IMG/VR virus record: IMGVR_UViG_3300042691_007563
Span: 1 to 23,058 of that record
DNA: 23,058 bases
Source of the DNA: a virus
Reading direction: 5' to 3' (one strand)
A model generated the notes under the pieces. The model saw nothing but the letters and a program-made list of their open reading frames with translations. It was not told the DNA's origin and searched no databases. Shown in pieces: positions 13,073 to 20,502 of the stretch. Position 1 is the stretch's first letter. Each line of letters begins with the position of its first letter. Position numbers and translations under genes: made by a program.

Positions 13073-16000
13073 CGGCCAAGACTCCTCTTGAGGATTTCGC
13101 CAACGGGCAGAGGACCGGCTTGGCGCGTAGTACCGGTCTTGGCGTCGCGAATCTGTCGCATCAAATCATAAAGGCGTCGTGCGCCCGCATTGGAAGAACC
13201 GTCGCCCAGCATGGACACGACGTCAGCAGGGACAACGAACTCGCCATCCGAAAGCGCCGCAGCACGGCGACCATTGATGGAAGTGGGGATCAGATCGTCG
13301 AGGCCGCCACCGGGACCAATGGCAATCTTGCCGCCGCCCGCCAGCGGAACAAGCCCGCCCCCAGCAAACGCGACTAGGCCGCCTTCCTTGTAGCCGCCAT
13401 CACCGCCACCGCCGCCATCACCGCCACCATCGCCGCCATCACCACCGGCATCGCCGCCAGCATCGCCACCGGCACCTTCACCATCGCCAGCGCCTTCGCC
13501 TTCGCCTTCACCTGCCGCTTCACCGGCAGCGGCTTCACTCGCGGCGGCTTCGGCGTCTGCGGCAGCAGCTTCACTTGCAGCGGCTTCTGCGGCGGCAGCT
13601 TCAGCAGCGGCAGCCTCGGCAGCAGCGGCTTCTGCGGCTTGGGCTTCTGCTTGTGCTTCCGCTTCTGCTTGCGCGGCGCTAACAGCCCCGCCCATACCGG
13701 GCATTCCGTCAAGGCCAGCGAGGCCGCCAAATTCGCCGGGAGGTCCGACGGCTTCGCCACGTTCGGCAGCGGCGGCTGCACCAAAGTTACCGGAGCCGCC
13801 TGCCGTGGGGCTGGTGCCAAAGCCGTAACTGCCGGTTTGGCCGGGCTCCGTGGTTGCGAGGCCCTGCTCCATTGCATTAACTTCGGCTGCCGAGAAGCCG
13901 GAAGGGGCGGCGGCGGGACCTGCTGCGGCGACAACTTCCTCAGTAACTGGAACACCAAAGCGCGCAGCTTCTTCGCGGTTGAGGGCGCGGTCAATGATCT
14001 CATTGAATTGGGTTTGGGCTGGCGTACCGATAAGCCCTTGGGACATGTTGCCTATGACAGAAGAGAGCGTGCCAATTTGCTCTTCAGTGAACCCCATTGC
14101 TGCAAGTTCGGCATTAAGGGCGTTCACATCGGAGAGAGTTCCCAGCGCGCCAAGTCCCAAGCCAAGGCCGGGCACGCCCGTCAAGGCTCCTGCTACGGCG
14201 CCAATAGTTTGGCCTGCGCGTCCATAAGGAGCCGTCCCGAAAGTGCGCCCCTCTGTAGTAAGGTTGGCGAGATTGGACAGGGCACCCGTCGGAGCGAACG
14301 AGCGGGCGTCTTCCGGGATCGTGTCCATCATCTCTACGCTGAGGGCACCTTCGTCCGCAAGATTCTCGTAGTCTTGGTCGACAGCGGTTACGTCAGGCTC
14401 CGCCCCAACTTCCTCTTGCCCAAAGAGTCCTTCGGTTACAGGCGCGTCAGGGTCAAGATCCTGTATGATATTGGACATCGGAACGACATCCATCCTAAAG
14501 TACTCAGGCTGTATGATACTGACAGGCTCTTCAACAACGTCCGCTCTATCGAAAAAATCTTGCCCCCAACTAAATATGCCCTGAGCCCAATCAGCAAGTT
14601 GTTGCGCGCGACTGAAAGCTTCCTCACGCTGCGCTTGTAACTCCGGATTCTCAGGGTCACGCGCAAGATCATCGTCGAAAGCCGCAGCAGCAGCAATAGC
14701 AGCGTCTCGTTGCTCCCTTGCATTTTGCATTACCGATTCTACATAATCCCGCTGTTGCTCTAGGGATTCAAATTGTTGCTCTTGCCGCTCCTCTTGTTGC
14801 TGCTGCCGCTCCTCTGGTTGCTGCTGCTGAGGCTGGCTCTGGGTTTGCGTAGGAGTCGCAGTGGCAACAGTGGCAACATTCTGCGTGGCGACATTCTGGT
14901 TAGCGGTGGTGCCGCCGGGGGCGGAGGCTTGGGCGTTGGCTACGTCAGCGAGGCTGCCAAGATCGCCCAGATCGCCAAGGCCGCCAACGGTGCCGGGCGC
15001 GGGGGCCGCAGTGTCTTGAGTCTGGGCAGCAGGCTGCTCGGTTGCTTGCGTGGTAGCGGTCGTGCTAGGGGTGCCAGTCGGCTGTCCCGTTTCGCCCAAG
15101 TTAGTGATACCGCCGTCCTGCTGCTGCTGCTGTGCCGTGGTGTCCTGCGAGACAGCCTGGTCGGGCGAGGTTGTTTCGGCGGGCTGGTTACTGACAGTGG
15201 TTTCGGTGGCAGTGCCCGGCAGGCCGGATAGGCCCGTGTCGGTCGGGGTGCCGCCTTCGGAAACGGTTTGCGTGTCAGTAGAGACAACTTGGCCCGGCGT
15301 TTCTGTGGAGACAGGCGTCGTCGTCGGAAGGTTGCTGAGTGCGCCTTCGTTGGTAACGGTGCCAGTGTCGGTAACGGTTCCCGCGTCGGTGACGGTGGTG
15401 GTGGTGCCTCCTGCAACAGGGGCTTCGCCAATTCCTTCGAGGGCGCCAAGACCAGTGCCTTGTTCGCCAGTAGTGCCGCCTGTCCCGCTCTGCCCCTGAC
15501 CGACCGTGGTGCCCGTGCCGCCAGTTCCGGTGCCGGTGCCACCAATGTCACCTAGACCGCCGCCTGTGCCGGTTCCAATACCAGTGCCAGTTTCAGTGCC
15601 GATGCCGGTTCCGGTTCCAGTCCCTGCTTCGGCGCCAGTGCCGCCAGTGCCCGTCCCAACTCCGGTGCCGCCAGTGCCGGTGCCACCAATGTCGCCCAAG
15701 CCGTCGCCAGTCCCGGTGCCTGTACCGCCGCCAGCAGTTTCACCGCCGAGAGCGGGGCCTAGATTGTCAAGGCTGCCAGTACCTATCGTGACGGTTTCTG
15801 TTGGAGGAGCCGGGGGCGCGACGGGTGCTACAGGCTCAATCGGCGTGATTGGGGGAATGGGCGCAACCGGAATAACAGGGGGCGCGGGCGGCACGACAGG
15901 CGGCACAACCGGGGGTACAACGGGCGGCACGACGGGCGGGGCGGGAGGTGGAGCCGGGGTCGTAGGCGTGGTGGGCAGATCGGTTAAGCCTCCGCCGCCT

Positions 16001-16425
16001 GTGCCACCACCACCACCGCCACCGCCTTCAGCGGGAGGGGGAGTGGGCGTTACGGAGACAGGAGGGGCTTGACGGTAGCGGAAGAAAGACGGGATGCTGC
16101 CGGTCATAGCAGCGGTAAAGGGATCGAAAGAGCCGGGGACGGGAGGCGCGTAAGTGCGATAGACCGTACTCTCAGGGGGAGTAAGGGTCAGCGTAGGAAT
16201 GGTGAAGGGATTGACGCCGTAGTTGATGGGGCGGCCCATCGTGTAGACGGTTTCGTCGGGGAAGCCCATCGTGCGGACTTCGTCTAGGCCCGCGAGGCCG
16301 CCAGTGGCAGCGATGGGTTGCGGCGCGAAAAGCTGGCCTTCAAAGGGCATGCCAGTATTGACAACAGAAACATCGGTTTCTGCGGCGGGAAGCGCGAATG
16401 GGGAGATAGACATGATGTCGGACAT
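13069..16425 (-). CDS. Giant low-complexity virion protein with repeated GLxDL motifs
   Basis: 1118 residues from ATG 16425 with AGAAGG six bases upstream. Parts: an ordered-looking N-terminus (1-120); Pro/Val repeats (160-200); Gly/Thr repeats (232-340); a Ser/Thr-rich zone (341-480); Gln-rich helix (525-560) leading into a charged helix (561-620); an acidic segment (630-705); a hydrophobic Gly-rich segment (736-765); a GGSGN...ERGE...VGP module (876-894); Ala/Glu repeats (916-970); Gly/Asp repeats (975-1010); EGGLV and GGGLV units; and a C-terminal domain with [20 protein letters not shown] (1057-1076) and a [13 protein letters not shown] helix. LSDGE[FY]V-type ends occur in phage tail-associated proteins. 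Short motifs such as GLGDI, ALSNL and GLAGL recur about 13 times. It probably belongs to the tail or inner core; function is unknown. Confidence 0.68.
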   Translation of the reverse strand: MSDIMSISPFALPAAETDVSVVNTGMPFEGQLFAPQPIAATGGLAGLDEVRTMGFPDETVYTMGRPINYGVNPFTIPTLTLTPPESTVYRTYAPPVPGSFDPFTAAMTGSIPSFFRYRQAPPVSVTPTPPPAEGGGGGGGGTGGGGLTDLPTTPTTPAPPPAPPVVPPVVPPVVPPVVPPAPPVIPVAPIPPITPIEPVAPVAPPAPPTETVTIGTGSLDNLGPALGGETAGGGTGTGTGDGLGDIGGTGTGGTGVGTGTGGTGAEAGTGTGTGIGTETGTGIGTGTGGGLGDIGGTGTGTGGTGTTVGQGQSGTGGTTGEQGTGLGALEGIGEAPVAGGTTTTVTDAGTVTDTGTVTNEGALSNLPTTTPVSTETPGQVVSTDTQTVSEGGTPTDTGLSGLPGTATETTVSNQPAETTSPDQAVSQDTTAQQQQQDGGITNLGETGQPTGTPSTTATTQATEQPAAQTQDTAAPAPGTVGGLGDLGDLGSLADVANAQASAPGGTTANQNVATQNVATVATATPTQTQSQPQQQQPEERQQQQEERQEQQFESLEQQRDYVESVMQNAREQRDAAIAAAAAFDDDLARDPENPELQAQREEAFSRAQQLADWAQGIFSWGQDFFDRADVVEEPVSIIQPEYFRMDVVPMSNIIQDLDPDAPVTEGLFGQEEVGAEPDVTAVDQDYENLADEGALSVEMMDTIPEDARSFAPTGALSNLANLTTEGRTFGTAPYGRAGQTIGAVAGALTGVPGLGLGLGALGTLSDVNALNAELAAMGFTEEQIGTLSSVIGNMSQGLIGTPAQTQFNEIIDRALNREEAARFGVPVTEEVVAAAGPAAAPSGFSAAEVNAMEQGLATTEPGQTGSYGFGTSPTAGGSGNFGAAAAAERGEAVGPPGEFGGLAGLDGMPGMGGAVSAAQAEAEAQAEAQAAEAAAAEAAAAEAAAAEAAASEAAAADAEAAASEAAAGEAAGEGEGEGAGDGEGAGGDAGGDAGGDGGDGGGDGGGGGDGGYKEGGLVAFAGGGLVPLAGGGKIAIGPGGGLDDLIPTSINGRRAAALSDGEFVVPADVVSMLGDGSSNAGARRLYDLMRQIRDAKTGTTRQAGPLPVGEILKRSLGR
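13515..13680 (-). repeat. Ala/Glu (AEAAA) coding repeat
   Basis: A tandem run of roughly 15-base units coding A-E-A-A-A and relatives (residues about 916-970 of the 1118-residue protein). On the plus strand it appears as GCGGC/GCAGC and GCTTC units. Imperfect copies and GC richness make length change by replication slippage possible without losing the frame. Confidence 0.65.
15442..15729 (-). repeat. Two-copy 144-base repeat in the Gly/Thr zone
   Basis: The 19-base string TGCCGGTGCCACCAATGTC occurs at 15531-15549 and again at 15675-15693, exactly 144 bases (48 codons) apart, each coding GDIGGTG. The surrounding Gly/Thr-rich 48-residue units (about residues 233-280 and 281-328) are imperfect copies of each other. 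The outer boundaries are approximate. Confidence 0.6.
15887..15934 (-). repeat. Four tandem 12-base units (VVPP repeats)
   Basis: Four consecutive 12-base units, GGCGGCACGACA, GGCGGCACAACC, GGGGGTACAACG and GGCGGCACGACG on the plus strand, code V-V-P-P repeats near residues 164-180 of the 1118-residue protein. They form a small in-frame tandem array. Confidence 0.75.
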
Positions 16426-16444
16426 GGCAAACCTTCTGATGCGT

Positions 16445-16473
16445 ATTATAGCATAGGGGAATTAGAAAGTAAA
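16445..16473 (-). promoter_or_regulatory. Extended -10 sigma70 promoter before the 1118-residue gene
   Basis: On the minus strand TGCTATAAT (16453-16445) is a perfect extended -10 element. A 17-base spacer separates TATAAT from TTTACT (16473-16468, 4 of 6 for -35), which lies just past the stop of the 91-residue gene. Transcription would begin near 16438, with AGAAGG (16437-16432) as ribosome binding site and ATG at 16425. It would boost the low-complexity, internal-protein and ejection genes. Confidence 0.6.
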
Positions 16474-16474
16474 C

Positions 16475-16750
16475 CTAGCGGACATCGACGAAGTTGGATG
16501 CTTGTAGGGCAATGAGAAGTTTGCCTACAATGTTGGTAAGTTGTGCTAGTGTGGGTGGCGTGTTCATGTCGATGGTAGTGGGCGCGCTGACGGTTCCGGT
16601 CACGATGAATTGGGGGCGAGTGCGGCGCCCCGGATCGAAGAGGTCGCTCTGCTCCAGAACGCGGATGAGTTGGTTCCAGGTTTCGCGGGAAGCCGGGTCC
16701 CAGTCTGGGGGAGCGGCAGGGAAGCTTCGCGAGGAGATGCGGCGGGTCAT
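16475..16750 (-). CDS. Small conserved phage protein (NQLIRVLEQ type, 91 aa)
   Basis: 91 residues; ATG 16750 overlaps the TGA of the gp10-like gene (ATGA), and the stop TAG is at 16475-16477. The segment TWNQLIRVLEQSDLFDPGRR (24-43) is a pattern found in small proteins next to tail genes in environmental podophages. A TGTVSAPTTIDM stretch (51-62) is followed by an amphipathic helix, LAQLTNIVGKLLIAL (68-82). It contains no catalytic residues and no signal peptide. Its coupling to the tail protein suggests a structural or assembly role, which is inference. It is the last gene before the promoter at 16445-16473. Confidence 0.75.
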   Translation of the reverse strand: MTRRISSRSFPAAPPDWDPASRETWNQLIRVLEQSDLFDPGRRTRPQFIVTGTVSAPTTIDMNTPPTLAQLTNIVGKLLIALQASNFVDVR

Positions 16751-18603
16751 CGCTTGCCGTCAGGCTCAATTGCCATGCGGAACTGGCCCATCCGCCACGG
16801 CAAATCGGAAGAGGTGGAGGACTGGATTTGGAGGGAGAGTTCACGGCCTCGCAGGCGCAAGGAAGTTTTCTGGGTGGTGCCCGTGACGTTGAAGGGACCC
16901 TTGGTGATGACGGGGCTGCCCGGATATTTGCGTGCGCGCAAACTGATTTGGAGGATGCCCGAGTAGGGCGTGTTGTCGCTGAGGTTGGAGAAGTCGGGCA
17001 CGAACTTGTTAACGAAGAGGATGTTGTCGCCCGCCTCTTGATCGAAGTATGCGCCCTCTAGATTGGCCGCGAGAGTGTTGCCGTTGTCCGTGTAACCGCG
17101 CTCTTGGTAGTAGAGATTGCTGGCGGAGGTGGCGGTGGCGAGGGGGTAGTTGAAAGTGCCAATGTCTTCCCACGCGGTGCGGTTCATGGTCCCGATAGAC
17201 CAGTGGTTCTCGCGCGTATTGTAAATGACGTAGCGGTCGTTTTCTCCGTCGGGCGAGTCGCGGGACGGGTAGAACCAAATGACCTCGTCGAACGTGGCAT
17301 TGGTGCCCGCGTAGATTTTGTCCAAGTTGAACTCGTCGAGATTGTCGTAGACGTAGCGGAGGACTGTGCAGCCGAGAGGCTGGAGACGTCCGTCGTATTT
17401 GAAGAACTGGCCGCTAGTCGACATCCAGTAGAGAGCGCCACCGTATTCGATGGCAGCATTGCGGCCAATGACTCCACAGCGTTCGCCTGCTGCCGTGAAC
17501 CCGAAGACGTCGTTGCCACCGATATAGGACTGGATGAACAGGTCGTTGTCGGTTAGGATGGCGGTCTTGTCGTTGACGCGGTTGACGGCGCGAACTTCGG
17601 AGCCACGGCTAGGCAGCGGGTAATCACCGGCTGTGTTGGTGGCGGTGGGCGTCCAGTCCGTGAAGTCTTCTTGCGAACACCAGCGAATGAGAAGCGGGCT
17701 GTAGTTGCCAGAGATGTCGTGGGTGCCGTAGAGAAGAACGTGTCGCGCCTCAGAGGCAATGCGAACGATTTGGTTCACGGACGGCGCGGCAGTAACTACA
17801 ACGGCCCGGCTTGTGATGTTGGCGCTGGTGCTCCAGTACATAAGGGGACCGTCGGAGGGAACGGCCATTATGTCGGTGCCCCACAGATCAAGCGACCAGA
17901 GACGGAGCGGGACGCTGAAGGTGCCGCCAGATGCGCCCCACCCGAAGTTGCCGCCCCAAACGCCCGTGCCCCAGCCCGCTTGCAAAAGGGTGTTGGCATT
18001 GCCAGACGGGTAGTTGAGGCCGATTGTGGCGGGACCGCCCGTGGTAAGGGAGGTGGCAGCCGCCGTGACACCCGTGCTTATAACGAAGCTGTTGGTGTTA
18101 ATGACGCTAACTTGATAGGTGGCGGTGGTGCTGACGGTCGGACAGATAAGGATGTTGCCGCCGATAGTAGCGGAGACAGAGACGATCTCGATGAGGCTGC
18201 CGGTTGTCAGACCGTGACTAGGGACGGAGACAATGACGTTGGTAGAGCCCGCCGTTGTGGACAGGATGTTGGTTGAGGAAACGGTGGAAGTGAGGGGCGT
18301 GATGTTGTAGAAGGAGGAAAGCTCGCTGGAGAACAGGCCCGCATCGGTGCCGATTACGGCAGCAGCAGTTCCCAGTCGGCTGCGGACAGAAGCAATGTCG
18401 CGCGCGGTCCCGAAGATTTTGCCTGCTTGGGAAGGGTCTACTGCAAGCTGCCAACCGCCGAGAAGTTCGGGGCGCCCGTAGCGAAAGCGGATTTTGTCGG
18501 CGTCAGTCCAGAAGCCCCCGGCGTCTAGGCGCGTCTTCTCCTTGACGACGCCGACTTCGAAGTTTAGTTCGGTGAGCTTCTGATCCTGAAAGGTCGCTGA
18601 CAT
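16747..18603 (-). CDS. Tail hub/nozzle-type protein, P22 gp10-like (DNA stabilisation)
   Basis: 618 residues from ATG 18603, overlapping the preceding stop by one base (TAATG). Proteins of this type close the portal channel and form the beta-propeller tail hub or nozzle in P22- and T7-like phages. Propeller-like strands include GGFWTDADKIRFRYGRPELL (29-48), AVIGTDAGLF, LLIRWCSQEDFTDWTP, CGVIGRNAAIEYGGALYWMS, DEVIWFYPSRDSPDGENDRY and YNTRENHWSIGTM, typical of phage stabilisation proteins. A Ser/Thr-rich beta insertion at about 105-190 (VPSHGLTTGSLIEIVSVS) looks like the small HGLxxGdxV domain inserted in many tail proteins. A WG.G.WGG.FGWG segment (210-223) follows. Length is well above P22 gp10 (about 470 residues), largely because of the insertion. 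The family call is good; gp10 versus T7 gp12 equivalence is not settled by reading alone. Confidence 0.8.
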   Translation of the reverse strand: MSATFQDQKLTELNFEVGVVKEKTRLDAGGFWTDADKIRFRYGRPELLGGWQLAVDPSQAGKIFGTARDIASVRSRLGTAAAVIGTDAGLFSSELSSFYNITPLTSTVSSTNILSTTAGSTNVIVSVPSHGLTTGSLIEIVSVSATIGGNILICPTVSTTATYQVSVINTNSFVISTGVTAAATSLTTGGPATIGLNYPSGNANTLLQAGWGTGVWGGNFGWGASGGTFSVPLRLWSLDLWGTDIMAVPSDGPLMYWSTSANITSRAVVVTAAPSVNQIVRIASEARHVLLYGTHDISGNYSPLLIRWCSQEDFTDWTPTATNTAGDYPLPSRGSEVRAVNRVNDKTAILTDNDLFIQSYIGGNDVFGFTAAGERCGVIGRNAAIEYGGALYWMSTSGQFFKYDGRLQPLGCTVLRYVYDNLDEFNLDKIYAGTNATFDEVIWFYPSRDSPDGENDRYVIYNTRENHWSIGTMNRTAWEDIGTFNYPLATATSASNLYYQERGYTDNGNTLAANLEGAYFDQEAGDNILFVNKFVPDFSNLSDNTPYSGILQISLRARKYPGSPVITKGPFNVTGTTQKTSLRLRGRELSLQIQSSTSSDLPWRMGQFRMAIEPDGKR

Positions 18604-19046
18604 TAGAACGTCTCAGTGATACGGATGCCGTAGTTATTGAGGAGGCCCGCCATCAGATCGAGTGTGGTAACACTTGTATTAACGATGAGGGCGGGGCCGG
18701 TGGCAGGCAGGACAGTGCCGGAACCGGCGCCCTGCTTGACCGTGATGTTGAAGGCCCCGCTCGTGTTCCGCACAAAGATGTAGGTCTTGGGGGAGGCGGG
18801 GACGATAATGTTCGCGTTGGCAGTAAGCGTGCCCTCGACTAGGAGGATGGCGCAGCGAGCCTGGTCGGGCAGCGCGTTTGCCGTGGTGAGCGTGGTGTCA
18901 CCAGCGGATACGCTGACGGTCGCGATACCGGCTACAGCGGCGGCGATGAGGTCGAGGTTGTTGTTGGTCTTGATGCCCCAGGTGGTGGCATTCTCGCCCG
19001 TCGCTTGGAGTTCTAGGCGAAGGAGCGGATCAAAGGTAGAGGGCAT
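18603..19046 (-). CDS. Short tail-fibre anchor domain protein (147 aa)
   Basis: 147 residues from ATG 19046. The sequence LLRLELQATGENATTWGIKT followed by NNNLDLIAAAVAG (8-40), then TTANALPDQARCAILLVEGT and YIFVRNTSGAFNITVKQGAG (about 89-108), is the N-terminal domain of many podophage tail fibres (pattern LxLQ.TG.N..TWG..TN.NLD.I..A). Usually this domain attaches a much longer fibre to the tail; here the protein ends after the domain with YGIRITETF. It may be a stub of a fibre, a small trimeric spike base, or an adaptor for another protein. It overlaps its neighbours by one base on both sides and lies immediately before the gp10-like tail hub, which fits tail attachment. Confidence 0.8.
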   Translation of the reverse strand: MPSTFDPLLRLELQATGENATTWGIKTNNNLDLIAAAVAGIATVSVSAGDTTLTTANALPDQARCAILLVEGTLTANANIIVPASPKTYIFVRNTSGAFNITVKQGAGSGTVLPATGPALIVNTSVTTLDLMAGLLNNYGIRITETF

Positions 19047-19306
19047 TACTTGCGTTCCCCGAGGATGCGTGTTACTTTGTCGTCAATCCTATTTAGCACA
19101 GTTGTCAGTTTGTTTTCAAGGTCAGACACTACCTCGCGGGTAGCGAAGTCCTTGTTGACTTGAGCAACGTGCTGGTGATGGAGTTCTTGGAGGTGGTCGC
19201 ACTTCTTCTGCACGCTAGAAATCTCCCGCTGGAGATAGGCTCCATAGGCCAGAAGGAGCGGCCACAGAAACGTCGAAACGAAATCGAATAGGAGCTTGAT
19301 GTCCAT
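19046..19306 (-). CDS. Membrane-anchored coiled-coil protein (86 aa)
   Basis: 86 residues from ATG 19306, with AGGA eight bases upstream. An N-terminal hydrophobic helix, about residues 5-24 (LLFDFVSTFLWPLLLAYGAY), is followed by a charged coiled-coil region, REISSVQKKCDHLQELHHQH to KLTTVLNRIDDKVTRILGER. The layout, one N-terminal transmembrane anchor plus a periplasmic-length helix, is that of an inner-membrane spanin (Rz-like). It also resembles small proteins of unknown function found beside tail genes. It is far from the holin/endolysin pair and no o-spanin lipobox is embedded in or next to it, so the spanin call is only a possibility. Its single Cys35 could form a disulphide-linked dimer. 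Confidence 0.65.
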   Translation of the reverse strand: MDIKLLFDFVSTFLWPLLLAYGAYLQREISSVQKKCDHLQELHHQHVAQVNKDFATREVVSDLENKLTTVLNRIDDKVTRILGERK

Positions 19307-19316
19307 GACGGGGGTC

Positions 19317-19628
19317 CTATGAAGGCGAAGACATCGAGGGAGTCCAAGTGACTTGCGTCACAATGATCTCGCCCCCGTCTTCTAGCAAAAGGAATGCCCC
19401 GTTTTCTTGGGCAAGGTAGGCTGTTAGCGAGGCTTGCTGGCGACCGTCGGGAACCTTGCGGGATTCTAGGCGCGGACGGGGAGGCTTGTTTTGCGGGTGC
19501 CTCTTGGCGTCGTAGATACCGTCGTAGCAGGAGGAACAGACGACTAGGTTCGTGGATTCCTTACGAAGCTTGCGGCGGTGGTACTTCTGTCCGCATCTGT
19601 CGCACAAGGACCAAACAGGAAGCGACAT
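19317..19628 (-). CDS. Zinc-ribbon protein A with LLLEDGG extension (103 aa)
   Basis: 103 residues from ATG 19628, two bases after the stop of its upstream paralogue. Residues 6-63 form a zinc ribbon with CDRCG (Cys9, Cys12) and VVCSSCYDG (Cys31, Cys34), followed by KRHPQNKPPRPR and VPDGR. This part is about 69 percent identical (40 of 58 positions by hand) to the neighbouring protein B. The C-terminal 40 residues are unique to this copy and include NGAFLLLEDGGEIIVTQ (76-92), a short beta motif (LLLEDG) seen at many sites in phage structural proteins. Function is unknown; the location among adaptor and tail genes suggests a virion or assembly protein. Confidence 0.75.
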   Translation of the reverse strand: MSLPVWSLCDRCGQKYHRRKLRKESTNLVVCSSCYDGIYDAKRHPQNKPPRPRLESRKVPDGRQQASLTAYLAQENGAFLLLEDGGEIIVTQVTWTPSMSSPS

Positions 19629-19630
19629 GA

Positions 19631-19849
19631 CTAGGAACCATAATTGGTTTGGTCAGGGCGCCCATCGGGCACAGGCTTCAGTTCGCGGCGCGGCTTGGGC
19701 GACTTGTTTTGCGGATGACTCTTGCGGTCGTATAGGCCGTCATAGCAGGCGTAGCAGACTACGAAGTTGGTTGTTTCCTTGCGGAGGTCGCGACGCTTGT
19801 AGTCGAAGCCGCAGCGGTCACATACCGACCACATGTCCATGACGGACAT
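19631..19849 (-). CDS. Zinc-ribbon protein B (72 aa)
   Basis: I place the start at ATG 19849, which overlaps the TAA of the adaptor gene (TAATG). An in-frame ATG further upstream at 20002 would lie inside the adaptor gene. The 72 residues carry CDRCG (Cys10, Cys13) and VVCYACYDG (Cys32, Cys35), then KSHPQNKSPKPR and VPDGR, ending shortly after. It is a tandem paralogue of the 103-residue protein but lacks its LLLEDGG extension. An internal Met (MDMW) is an alternative start. The zinc ribbon is firm by motif; the role is unknown. Confidence 0.75.
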   Translation of the reverse strand: MSVMDMWSVCDRCGFDYKRRDLRKETTNFVVCYACYDGLYDRKSHPQNKSPKPRRELKPVPDGRPDQTNYGS

Positions 19850-20502
19850 TAGGGTTGCCCTGCGATGGTGTTCTCCGGAGAACCGTTGTAGCGATTGACG
19901 GTGTCGGAGCGGCGGGCGCGGGAGAACTCGTTGTTGAGGACCGCGAGTTCCTCGTCGAGAATGCCCTTCCAGATGGTGGTGCCAGCCGCGTTCTTCGTCC
20001 ACGCATTCGCATACAGCATGGTCGCCGCGAAGAAGGCAGCGTCGGTGTACTGCGAGAAGTAGTTGGAGGGGAAGGCAGAACTAAGGACGGTGACGCGGGG
20101 AATGTATTCGATGAGGGCCGTGGTGTCGGACGGCGGCGTCGGCGCCAGATAGATGGAGGCGTTGTCCTTGGGCGCATAGTACTTGGAAGGGGCGACCGAT
20201 GTGTAGTCGGGCCAATATGCGGTTAAGAACTCGTTGTTCTGTTCAAGCAGATTGTTCCAGCCGCCCGTCGCGCAAACCTGAATGGACTTGAGGACAAGCA
20301 GGTCGGCAGGAAGCGCCAGTGTCCGGTTGGACGCACTGACAGAGATTTCGGTGAAGCGGATAATGTTGACGGGATCGAGGCGCCGTTGCAAGTGGGCTTG
20401 GGCGCGTTCGATGATGGAAGGGAGGGCAGAGACGAACTCTTCGGAGTCCTCTTCCATGTTGGCGATAACATCGTTGCTGAGGGACGAGTAGGTGTAGGGC
20501 AT
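19849..20502 (-). CDS. Head-tail adaptor protein (SU10/T7 gp11-like)
   Basis: 217 residues from ATG 20502, overlapping the preceding TGA by one base. Adaptors form a dodecameric ring under the portal that connects it to the tail. The N-terminal helical region PSIIERAQAHLQRRLDPVNI (28-47) followed by RTLALPADLLVLKSIQV, the central beta part PSKYYAPKDNASIYLAPTPP (105-124), ALIEYIPRV, and the helix YTDAAFFAATMLYANAWTKN (151-170) follow the order seen in phage adaptor proteins (helix, LP.D.L...I.V, Y....N.I.L.P.P, Y.P..., C-terminal helices). It lies just downstream of another adaptor-like gene and upstream of the tail hub. The family is confidently recognised by pattern; stoichiometry and partners are inferred. 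Confidence 0.8.
   Translation of the reverse strand: MPYTYSSLSNDVIANMEEDSEEFVSALPSIIERAQAHLQRRLDPVNIIRFTEISVSASNRTLALPADLLVLKSIQVCATGGWNNLLEQNNEFLTAYWPDYTSVAPSKYYAPKDNASIYLAPTPPSDTTALIEYIPRVTVLSSAFPSNYFSQYTDAAFFAATMLYANAWTKNAAGTTIWKGILDEELAVLNNEFSRARRSDTVNRYNGSPENTIAGQP

Noticed and set aside
13639-14640. 333-codon plus-strand frame opposite the 1118-residue gene
   Set aside because: It is the shadow of a GC-rich low-complexity gene. The opposite frame is supported by ribosome binding site, promoter, overlaps and a conserved C-terminal domain.
15500-15740. CRISPR-like repeated short units
   Set aside because: The repeats are Gly/Thr codons inside an intact reading frame, of irregular spacing and without unique spacers.
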